Shown here one piece after another: positions 1-5,872 of a stretch of DNA of 6,226 nucleotides. The DNA is taken from positions 1-6,226 of the forward strand of contig JAGRJA010000438.1 of the NCBI GenBank assembly GCA_020443005.1, given 5' to 3'. The translations under genes and the position numbers were made by a program. The stretch comes from Pseudomonadales bacterium. Lineage in GTDB: Bacteria; Pseudomonadota; Gammaproteobacteria; Pseudomonadales; UBA7239. Each line of letters opens with the position of its first letter. Position 1 is the first letter of the stretch. The notes under the pieces are model-generated. The model was not told the DNA's origin. It saw nothing but the letters and a program-made list of their open reading frames with translations, and did no database searches.

Positions 1-254
1 AGGATACCGGCAAAATTGACAATGGCGTCGAGTTTTTCTACCTGTTGCCTGATCAGGTGAAATGCCGCTTCAACACTGCTGGTTGAAGTCACATCCATCA
101 TCACCGGAATGATCCCCTTTTCTTCAGCCAGGGCTTTTATGGCCTGCTCATTGCAATCAGCCACAAAAACCTGCCAGCCACGACTCACCAGAAAACGCGT
201 TGTCGCCAAACCCAGGCCACCGGTTCCCCCGGTTATCAGTGCTGTTGGTTTCAT
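1..254 (-). CDS. Short-chain dehydrogenase/reductase (SDR), N-terminal part only
   Basis: The first 84 residues of an NAD(P)-dependent oxidoreductase of the classical SDR family; the gene runs off the left edge of the window, so the catalytic Ser-Tyr-Lys region is not visible. Seen: beta1 followed by the dinucleotide-binding glycine motif TGGTGGLG (residues 8-15), an acidic residue at the end of beta2 (VAD, Asp33), MDV at 53-55 (the Asp that contacts the adenine ring in SDRs) and NFAG at 80-83, a variant of the family NNAG motif. Asp33 at the end of beta2 usually favours NAD(H) over NADP(H); this is inference. The ATG at 254 is supported by AAGGA (263-267) eight bases upstream, inside the last codons of the preceding crotonase gene. 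The 4-base gap to that gene indicates co-transcription and probably a shared acyl-CoA or hydroxyacyl pathway. The substrate cannot be told from this fragment. Confidence 0.9.
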   Translation of the reverse strand, partial: MKPTALITGGTGGLGLATTRFLVSRGWQVFVADCNEQAIKALAEEKGIIPVMMDVTSTSSVEAAFHLIRQQVEKLDAIVNFAGI

Positions 255-258
255 GTAT

Positions 259-1080
259 TTAATCCTTGAGTGGTTTAGACAAAATATCCGGCCAGTCATG
301 GTTCACGCTACCCTGCCAGAGGGCTTGTCGTCTTTCCATATACGCCAGACCACCTTCAAGCGCATCAGCCGTGCCCATGGTATGGTGCAAAACCTGTGTT
401 TCCAGTTTTTCAAACGATGCTATCGTCATGCCCAGGGATTGCCAGACAAGTTGCTTGGTAATCGCCAAAACAGCCGGTGCCGAAAAGGTAACCAGCTCTT
501 CAGCAAAAGCCAGCGCGTCGGGAAGCACCTGTGCAGCGGGCAGTGATTTTTTCGCCAAACCGATTTCTGCCACTTCGGCACCTTTCATGGTTTTTCCGGT
601 AAGTATAATATCCATTGCCCTTTCAATACCCACCATACGGGGTAACAACCAGTGCGAACAGGCATCAGCCAATACGCCACGGCGCACTTGTAACAGGCCG
701 TATTTTGCCTCATCGGCAACAAAGCGAAAATCAAACTGCAGGGCCAGACCAAAACCGACGCCCACTGCATGACCATTAATCGCACCGATTACCGGCTTGC
801 TCAAGCGCCATGCAGGAATGACCGGGCAGGAGCTGAAGCTCATATCCTCCCTGCTATCAAAGGTAGTCTCACCCTCACTCATATCGGCACCCGCACAAAA
901 GGCTTTACCCGAGCCGGCAACCACAATTGCCCTGATGTCGTCATTGTTTTCACACAAGTGATAGGCGTGGTTCCATTCATCGGCAAGCAGCTGGTTGAAA
1001 GTATTCAGCTGATCGGGACGATCGAGGGTAATCAATGCAATATGCCGGTCAATTTCCAAACGGATGCTGCGATATTTCAT
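259..1080 (-). CDS. Enoyl-CoA hydratase/isomerase (crotonase) family protein
   Basis: A 273-residue crotonase-fold protein, normal length for the family, expected to be cytosolic and to act on an acyl-CoA. Seen: the first oxyanion-hole segment GKAFCAGADM (58-67), the second in AINGHAVGVGFGLAL (100-114), and the later LPRMVG (146-151) and LTGK (160-163) blocks typical of the family. By motif alignment with rat mitochondrial enoyl-CoA hydratase, the two catalytic glutamates (Glu144 and Glu164) correspond to Gly111 and Gln131 here, so a standard hydratase reaction is doubtful. Asp139, in the block GVLADACSHWLLPR, lies where delta3,delta2-enoyl-CoA isomerases of the ECI2 type carry their catalytic Glu, so an isomerase-like role is possible (inference). 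The ATG at 1080 has a modest ribosome site (AAGG, 1087-1090, six-base spacing). The gene lies 76 bases after the P-type ATPase and 4 bases before the SDR, with which it very likely forms an operon. Confidence 0.93.
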   Translation of the reverse strand: MKYRSIRLEIDRHIALITLDRPDQLNTFNQLLADEWNHAYHLCENNDDIRAIVVAGSGKAFCAGADMSEGETTFDSREDMSFSSCPVIPAWRLSKPVIGAINGHAVGVGFGLALQFDFRFVADEAKYGLLQVRRGVLADACSHWLLPRMVGIERAMDIILTGKTMKGAEVAEIGLAKKSLPAAQVLPDALAFAEELVTFSAPAVLAITKQLVWQSLGMTIASFEKLETQVLHHTMGTADALEGGLAYMERRQALWQGSVNHDWPDILSKPLKD

Positions 1081-1156
1081 GTGCTGCCTTTTCTGTCGAT
1101 TTGATATTAACCCTGTTCATTGTCATTCACTGAATCTGCCTGCTCAAGCCTTGAGG

Positions 1157-3856
1157 CTATCCATCGCCAGCCTGTGACATAAGCCTTTGCAAGCCTTTTT
1201 CCAGCTCTACCACTAACAACACCGGCATGGCAGAAATCACGATAACAAGCCAGTCATGAAGCGAAACACCCTTAATACCAAAGAGCTGTTGGAACAAGGG
1301 CATATAGGTAAAAACCATTTGCAGAACAAGTACAAGCAATACCGCTGCCAGCATCGGCAAGAAGCCAAGCATGAAATGGCGTGTAAAAACCGTCTGGGTT
1401 AAAAACCGGCAGTTAAACAAATAAAATATCTCAATCATCACCAGCGTGTTGATTGCAATCGTTCGGCTATACTCTACCGAAAAGCCCTCATTACGATAAT
1501 AATGGAACAGGGTGAACACAATAGCAGCACCCATTCCACCGACCATCAACATACGGGCAAAAAGCAACGGTGAAAAAAGCCCTTTATCTGCAATTCTGGG
1601 CGGCCTGCACATCACATTTTTTTCTGGCCCTTCAAAACCCAGAACCAGTGCGAGGGTAACGGTTGTCACCATATTAATCCATAGAATCTGGGCCGGCGTT
1701 ATCGGCATCATAAAACCGCACAATATCGCCGTCATTATCACTAATGATTCGGCAAGGCTGGTGGGCAGGATAAAAACAATCGACTTGACAATATTGTCGT
1801 AGACGGTGCGGCCTTCACAGACAGCCTTGGCTATGGTGCTGAAGTTGTCATCGGTAAGGACAAAGTCAGAGGCTTCTTTTGCTGCATCGGTACCCTTCTG
1901 CCCCATGGCAACACCAATATTGGCTTTCTTCAGGGCCGGTGCATCGTTTACGCCATCACCGGTCATTGCTACAACATGGCGGTTGAGCTGAAGTGCATTC
2001 ACCAACTGCAATTTATTGGCAGGGCTGGTGCGGGCAAAGATATCAGTGTCTTCAACCGCCATGGCGAGTTGCCTGTCATCCAGGTTGTCGATCTCGGCCC
2101 CGGTCAGAACGCGGCTGACATCAAGGTTCAACTCTTTGCCAATGGCCGCCGCTGTCACCGGGTTGTCACCGGTTATCATTTTCACCCTGATACCGGCTCG
2201 GTGACATTGCCTTATACTTTCAATGGCCTCGGCTCGTGGCGGATCGGTAATGCCCACCAGCCCTACCATCACCAGATCGCTTTCTATCACTGCATGATCC
2301 AGCGCTTGCGAGGTTTCGCGCAGTGACTTTCTGGCCAGCGCCATCACACGCATACCCTTTACGGCCAATTCATCTGTGGCCTTTACCCATGCCTCTTTCT
2401 GAACCGGCTCAAGGCCGTTGGCGCCCCATTGATGGGTCGCATGAGCGAGCAACCGTTCTGGTGCACCTTTCACCATCAACACCCGCCCTTCGCACCGGTT
2501 TTCGTGGAGTGTAGCCATATAACGCTTTTCACTGTCGAAAGGCAGAACATCAATGCGGGGCCACACTTCGTTCAGCGACTGCCTGAGCAGGCCCTGTTTC
2601 ATTGCCAACACAAGAAGCGCACCCTCGGTCGGGTCACCATGCACAAACCACTGCCCGTCTTTTTCCTCAATGGTCGCCTCGTTACATAACATCGAGATGA
2701 TGCAACAATGGTCAAAACTGCCGAAGGGCTTACCCGTGCCGGCCTCTGACGATGAACCCGGCTCAATCGTCCCTTCAGGCCTGTATCCCTCACCACTCAC
2801 CCGATGAACAGTTTCAACGGTATAAACTTCACGGGCCGTCATGGCATTGGCTGTGAGGGTACCGGTTTTATCCGAGCAAATCACATCAACGGAACCGAGC
2901 ACTTCAACAGCCGGAAGTCGACGAACCAAAGCGCGATTAACGGCCATTCTTCTAACGCCGATGGCCAGTGCTATGGTGACGATGGCAGGAAGGCCCTCGG
3001 GTATTGCGGATACGGCAATGCCGACCGCTGCCTGGAACATATCTCCGGCCGCATAGTCATGCCAATAGACACCCAGCACAACGGTGAGCAGGGAAACCGC
3101 TATAATCGCGACTGTCAGTTGACGGGCAAAACGGGCCAGCTGATGCTGCAGGGGGGTTTGTTCAAGTTCAACCTTTCTGACAAGCTCGCTTATTTTGCCG
3201 ATCTGGGTTTCAAGCGCCGTGTGGGTAACAACACCTCTCGCCAGGCCATAGGTCACCATCGTACCCATATAAGCCATATTTTGCCGTTCAGCCAGCAGTG
3301 TGTTGTCATCCACTGTTTCTGTATGCTTGCCAACGGGCTGGGCTTCCCCGGTCAATGTCGACTCGTCACACCTGAGATCCTTGGTGAAAAACAGGCGTAT
3401 ATCGGCAGGCACCCTGTCACCGGCTTCCAGCAATACAATATCCCCCGGCACCAGCTCAACACTGTCCAGCCTCAACTTGGTGCCATCACGAATCACCGTG
3501 CACTGGGAGGCTGTCATCGTCATGATGGCTCTCAGTGCATCTTCTGCCTTGCCCTCCTGAATAAAACCGACGATGGCATTTACCAGAACAACCGCAAGAA
3601 TGACACCGCAATCCAGGTAGTGTTGCAGCAAGGCGCTGATGGTTGCACTGATCAAAAGAATGTAGATAAGTACATTGTGGAACTGCAGGAAAAAGCGTTG
3701 CCATGCCGGTTTCGGGGGTGCCAGGGGCAAAGTGTTTTTGCCCTTTCGGGCCTGTATCTGCAACACCATAGCGGATGACAAGCCCTCTTCACTTGTTGCG
3801 AGGCAGGAAAAAACCGCTTCCTGCGTCATGCCATGAGGATTAGAACATTCGTTCAC
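1157..3856 (-). CDS. P2-type cation-transporting ATPase (SERCA/CtpF-like)
   Basis: An 899-residue inner-membrane pump that hydrolyses ATP to move a cation. Domains in order: cation-ATPase N-terminal domain (about 8-60), M1-M2 (58-101), actuator domain with TGE at 169-171, M3-M4 (245-300) with PEGLP at 286-290, phosphorylation domain with DKTGT (Asp329 is the phosphorylated residue), nucleotide-binding domain with DPTEGALL (408-415) and KGAPERLL (463-470), TGDNP (562-566), hinge TGDGVNDAP (632-640), then M5-M10 (about 687-886). The PEGLP motif and the six C-terminal helices mark the P2 class (Ca2+, Na+ or related), not a heavy-metal P1B pump. Ion-site positions by alignment to SERCA: Glu287 (E309) in M4, Ser700 (N768) and Glu703 (E771) in M5, Asn728 (N796) and Thr732 (D800) in M6, Glu809 (E908) in M8. 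The Thr in place of Asp800 resembles bacterial CtpF-type pumps. The start is GTG with only a weak GGA six bases upstream; an ATG at 3829 would shorten it by nine residues but has no ribosome site. It lies 40 bases after the OsmC-family gene. The exact ion is not determined. Confidence 0.96.
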   Translation of the reverse strand: MNECSNPHGMTQEAVFSCLATSEEGLSSAMVLQIQARKGKNTLPLAPPKPAWQRFFLQFHNVLIYILLISATISALLQHYLDCGVILAVVLVNAIVGFIQEGKAEDALRAIMTMTASQCTVIRDGTKLRLDSVELVPGDIVLLEAGDRVPADIRLFFTKDLRCDESTLTGEAQPVGKHTETVDDNTLLAERQNMAYMGTMVTYGLARGVVTHTALETQIGKISELVRKVELEQTPLQHQLARFARQLTVAIIAVSLLTVVLGVYWHDYAAGDMFQAAVGIAVSAIPEGLPAIVTIALAIGVRRMAVNRALVRRLPAVEVLGSVDVICSDKTGTLTANAMTAREVYTVETVHRVSGEGYRPEGTIEPGSSSEAGTGKPFGSFDHCCIISMLCNEATIEEKDGQWFVHGDPTEGALLVLAMKQGLLRQSLNEVWPRIDVLPFDSEKRYMATLHENRCEGRVLMVKGAPERLLAHATHQWGANGLEPVQKEAWVKATDELAVKGMRVMALARKSLRETSQALDHAVIESDLVMVGLVGITDPPRAEAIESIRQCHRAGIRVKMITGDNPVTAAAIGKELNLDVSRVLTGAEIDNLDDRQLAMAVEDTDIFARTSPANKLQLVNALQLNRHVVAMTGDGVNDAPALKKANIGVAMGQKGTDAAKEASDFVLTDDNFSTIAKAVCEGRTVYDNIVKSIVFILPTSLAESLVIMTAILCGFMMPITPAQILWINMVTTVTLALVLGFEGPEKNVMCRPPRIADKGLFSPLLFARMLMVGGMGAAIVFTLFHYYRNEGFSVEYSRTIAINTLVMIEIFYLFNCRFLTQTVFTRHFMLGFLPMLAAVLLVLVLQMVFTYMPLFQQLFGIKGVSLHDWLVIVISAMPVLLVVELEKGLQRLMSQAGDG

Positions 3857-3896
3857 AGGCTATCCATTGATCGATTTTCAGCTAAAAAAACAGGAT

Positions 3897-4340
3897 TTAT
3901 TGCAAGGTGTTGCCCGCCTGGTCGGTAACAGAAACATTGACGGGGAAGCCTGTTCGAATACTTTGCGTGACAATACAATAATCCTCAAACAGAGCGAGCG
4001 ATTGCTGCAGGATTGCTTTATCCAGTTCTTCAACATCGATATCCAGCGAAACATCAATATGCGCAATTCGCCAGAAACCGTCTATCTTCTTAAGCTCGCC
4101 CTGCGCTTTTGCAGAGAGGCTTTTGGGTCTTTGCTTCTTTCGTTGCAGGGCAAATAACAGGCTTGCCGCCAGGCAATTTGCCACACCGGTCGCCACCAGT
4201 CTGGCCGGATTCGGCCCCTCCCCGTTACCCAGTGGTGCAGGCTCATCGGTGATAATGTAGCCAAACTCGCCAAAATCTGCCTTGAACACAAAATTCTCCA
4301 GCAGTTGCAGCGAAACCGTAAAATCCTTTGACTCACTCAT
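3897..4340 (-). CDS. OsmC/Ohr family protein
   Basis: A 147-residue OsmC-superfamily protein, close to the family's usual 135-150. Members form intertwined cytosolic homodimers, and many are thiol-dependent organic hydroperoxide reductases. Seen: the central helix with GVANCLAASLLFAL (52-65) bearing Cys56, and a second cysteine, Cys122, in EDYCIVTQSIR (119-129). These two match the peroxidatic and resolving cysteine positions of the family, so peroxidase activity is plausible; it is less certain than fold membership because many YhfA-like OsmC proteins have no proven substrate. The ATG at 4340 is preferred to an upstream in-frame ATG at 4403: a strong GGGGAG (4350-4355) lies nine bases before it, and the extra 21 residues do not look like family sequence. 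The P-type ATPase follows after 40 bases, so the two may share a transcript. It is separated from the upstream transporter by a probable terminator. Confidence 0.9.
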   Translation of the reverse strand: MSESKDFTVSLQLLENFVFKADFGEFGYIITDEPAPLGNGEGPNPARLVATGVANCLAASLLFALQRKKQRPKSLSAKAQGELKKIDGFWRIAHIDVSLDIDVEELDKAILQQSLALFEDYCIVTQSIRTGFPVNVSVTDQAGNTLQ

Positions 4341-4349
4341 ACAATTTAT

Positions 4350-4355
4350 CTCCCC
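4350..4355 (-). promoter_or_regulatory. Ribosome binding site deciding the OsmC-family start
   Basis: On the minus strand this reads GGGGAG, nine bases before the ATG at 4340. It is one of the two best Shine-Dalgarno matches in the window and is the reason for choosing 4340 over the in-frame ATG at 4403, which would place this site inside the coding region. Confidence 0.75.
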
Positions 4356-4360
4356 ATTAA

Positions 4361-4378
4361 ACAGACAGTATACAGACA
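4361..4378 (-). promoter_or_regulatory. Candidate promoter/operator of the OsmC-ATPase unit
   Basis: In the 132-base gap before the OsmC-family gene the minus strand carries TATACT (4367-4372), a fair match to a sigma70 -10 box, about 26 bases upstream of the start codon. It sits within a 7-base direct repeat, TGTCTGT, whose two copies (4372-4378 and 4361-4367) are offset by 11 bases, about one helical turn, as in some operator half-sites. No good -35 box is present: the best is TTGGGG at 19-base spacing. The promoter call is therefore weak, and the repeat could be chance. Confidence 0.3.
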
Positions 4379-4456
4379 ACGCATACCTGAACCCCAAACC
4401 CATCGCAAGGAAATCGCCGCTTCAAACCTGTCTCTGACGATGACCACCAAAAAGCG

Positions 4457-4488
4457 AAAACCACCCCTTGCCTCAAACGGGGTTTTTT
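4457..4488 (-). terminator. Probable intrinsic terminator after the EamA transporter gene
   Basis: Inverted repeat: ACCCC (4463-4467) pairs with GGGGT (4479-4483), and beyond a 2-base bulge AAAA (4457-4460) pairs with TTTT (4484-4487), with an 11-base loop. Read on the minus strand, the helix ends in TTTT and is followed by CGC and TTTTT. The transporter's TGA stop (4473-4475) lies in the loop. The stem is short and bulged, so termination is likely but not certain. On the plus strand the hairpin also ends in six T, so it could work both ways, though no plus-strand gene is seen here. Confidence 0.45.
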
Positions 4489-5333
4489 GCGGAAAAACGG
4501 GTTGCCAATATACCGGCTAGTACAACCAGCGACATTCCACTCAAGGCAACAAGACTCGGCGTATATTGCCAGATTAACGCATCAAAAAGACCGGCAAAAA
4601 CAACAGAAAGGTAAATAATGGGCGCAACAGAATTGGCACAGGCGAGCCCCAATGCTCGCGTATAAAAATACAGCGAAAAATGCACTGCAATACCGATGTA
4701 GAGCAAATAAAACCACACCATGCCGTGCAATGGCTGCCAATGGGAAAGCGCCAGGGGCAGCATGCCGAGGGTGGAAACCAGATAATGATAAAAAAGAATC
4801 ACCTGCGGCCTGTAGCTGTTGGCAAGTTTTCTTGTGGAAATGACCGACAGCGCGACCGTGACCCCGGAAACCAGCCCCAGCAGATGACCCGCATTCAACA
4901 CAGAAATACCCGGATTGAGAATAATCACAATACCGGCCAGCCCCATCAACAAAAACAGAAAATGCTGCAAACGAATTTGCGTGTGCAACCACAGGAAACC
5001 CAGCAAGGGGATAAAAAGCGGCGAACTGGTACGGAGCAATGTGGCTTCCACCAGAGGAATATAACGAATAGCCAGAAAATAGCTGTAAAAGGCAACCAGC
5101 CCACTCAGTGCCCTGACAAGCATCGCAAAGATATCATCCGGGCCAACCTGCAATTGCCGGGGTTTTCGCACCAGCTGTGCCACCAGCAAAAAACAGATAA
5201 GGTACTGAAAAAAAACCACCTGTTCGACAGATGCCATCTGCCCGATATGCTTGGACATGGCGGCAGCCGTACTGGCAACAAAGGTTGTCAGTACCATAAA
5301 CAGTACACCCATGTACAAGGGGTTTTTTAACAT
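4473..5333 (-). CDS. EamA-domain (DMT superfamily) transporter
   Basis: A 286-residue integral inner-membrane protein with about ten hydrophobic helices (roughly 7-25, 37-55, 67-88, 93-114, 122-140, 149-166, 177-197, 206-224, 232-252, 260-279). They are arranged as two EamA repeats: the first ends in LAGIVIILNPG (132-142) and the second begins near GVTVALSVISTRKL (157-170). This length and layout are standard for the drug/metabolite transporter superfamily, whose members export or import amino acids, nucleosides, carboxylates and other small molecules; the substrate cannot be predicted. I chose the ATG at 5333 (MLKNPLY). A longer frame from a TTG at 5351 would begin inside a strong terminator hairpin, and another in-frame ATG lies at 5312. 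None has a Shine-Dalgarno sequence, so the start is uncertain. The gene appears to be transcriptionally separated from both neighbours by hairpins. Confidence 0.9.
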   Translation of the reverse strand: MLKNPLYMGVLFMVLTTFVASTAAAMSKHIGQMASVEQVVFFQYLICFLLVAQLVRKPRQLQVGPDDIFAMLVRALSGLVAFYSYFLAIRYIPLVEATLLRTSSPLFIPLLGFLWLHTQIRLQHFLFLLMGLAGIVIILNPGISVLNAGHLLGLVSGVTVALSVISTRKLANSYRPQVILFYHYLVSTLGMLPLALSHWQPLHGMVWFYLLYIGIAVHFSLYFYTRALGLACANSVAPIIYLSVVFAGLFDALIWQYTPSLVALSGMSLVVLAGILATRFSAKNPV

Positions 5334-5335
5334 TG

Positions 5336-5387
5336 AAAAAGCCGGCGTCAATTTATCGGTTACTATACGATAAATTCACGCCGGCTT
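5336..5387 (-). terminator. Strong intrinsic terminator after the hot-dog hydratase pair
   Basis: A near-perfect inverted repeat: arms 5339-5358 and 5368-5387 (20 bp, one mismatch at 5349/5377) around a 9-base loop. The base of the stem is GC-rich (GCCGGCGT/ACGCCGGC). Read on the minus strand, the closing arm runs directly into five T (5336-5340). It lies 22 bases after the stop of the MaoC-like gene and fits rho-independent termination of that unit. No T run follows on the plus strand. The T run ends two bases before the transporter's ATG at 5333. Confidence 0.8.
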
Positions 5388-5409
5388 GCATGAATAAGGG
5401 CCTGCCTTG

Positions 5410-5859
5410 CTATTTGGGCAAGGTGATCGTGGCAGTACCGGTTGCATGATCACCTGAATCATTGGATGCCTTGACCGTCACATCAATAATCCACTCATCA
5501 TCACTTTCCCTTTTATCAACCACCTCTCCGGTAAAACGCAAGGTTTGGTGCGGAACGGCGGGCACCCCCAGCTTGACAGCAATTTTTTTCACCCAGGCTT
5601 CTGGCCCAGCCCAATCGGTGAGGAAACGGGATACAAAACCATTACTCGACAGAATATTCAGAAAGATATCGGGAGCAAACTGGGCAAGTGCATAATCCTT
5701 GTCATGGTGAACGGGCATAAAATCCATCGACGCAATCGCCGTGGAGGCAACGATGGTATGTGTAAGATCGATGTTCATCGGAGCGACGGCATCACCAACC
5801 CTGATATTCTTGCCATCGAGCGATTGACGGTTCATATCTGCAAAGTTTTCTATTGTCAT
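5410..5859 (-). CDS. MaoC-like (R)-enoyl-CoA hydratase/dehydratase subunit
   Basis: A 149-residue single hot-dog-domain protein of the MaoC dehydratase family, which adds water to (or removes it from) the double bond of acyl-CoA thioesters in the cytosol. Seen: the hydratase-2-type active-site block ASMDFMPVHHDKDYA (43-57), with Asp46 and His51 as the likely catalytic pair; PDIFLNILSSNGFVSRFLTDWAGPEA (63-88), a block characteristic of the small MaoC-like proteins that pair with a second hot-dog protein; then LRFTGEV (107-113). The ATG at 5859 is well supported by AGGGAG (5867-5872), seven bases upstream. That site overlaps the TAG stop of the preceding hot-dog gene, so translation is probably coupled. 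The arrangement recalls ChsH1 with ChsH2 of steroid side-chain degradation, but the actual substrate is not established here. Confidence 0.92.
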   Translation of the reverse strand: MTIENFADMNRQSLDGKNIRVGDAVAPMNIDLTHTIVASTAIASMDFMPVHHDKDYALAQFAPDIFLNILSSNGFVSRFLTDWAGPEAWVKKIAVKLGVPAVPHQTLRFTGEVVDKRESDDEWIIDVTVKASNDSGDHATGTATITLPK

Positions 5860-5866
5860 CGTAATG

Positions 5867-5872
5867 CTCCCT
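5867..5872 (-). promoter_or_regulatory. Ribosome binding site overlapping the upstream stop codon
   Basis: AGGGAG on the minus strand, seven bases before the ATG at 5859. Its first bases are shared with the TAG stop (5871-5873) of the upstream hot-dog gene. This suggests coupled translation and a balanced ratio of the two proteins. Confidence 0.75.

Noticed and set aside
109..772. Overlapping plus-strand frames opposite the SDR and crotonase genes
   Set aside because: Shadows of the minus-strand genes, with no motif, no ribosome site and no plausible product.
1143..1155. Small inverted repeat CTCAA-GCC-TTGAG after the ATPase stop, as a terminator
   Set aside because: The stem is only five base pairs and no T run follows on the minus strand; too weak to call.
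1081..1156. Promoter for the crotonase-SDR pair with TAATAT as a -10 box
   Set aside because: A fair -10-like sequence exists on the minus strand near 1110, but no -35-like hexamer lies at 16-18 bases, so it is not supported.
2804..3778. Long plus-strand open frame (324 codons) opposite the ATPase
   Set aside because: It is wholly antisense to well-supported ATPase coding sequence, has a composition unlike a real protein (rich in His, Gln, Asn, Gly and Cys) and shows no recognisable motif.
3857..3920. T7 run with a GCAA-CACC-TTGC hairpin between the OsmC-family gene and the ATPase, as a terminator
   Set aside because: The stem is four base pairs and lies well before the T run, so it does not form a credible terminator.
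4341..4403. N-terminal extension of the OsmC-family protein from the ATG at 4403
   Set aside because: It would bury the strong GGGGAG ribosome site and add 21 residues that do not look like family sequence.
4680..5330. Plus-strand open frame (216 codons) opposite the transporter
   Set aside because: It is antisense to the membrane helices of the EamA gene. The hydrophilic Gln/His/Asn/Lys-rich product is the expected mirror of hydrophobic codons.
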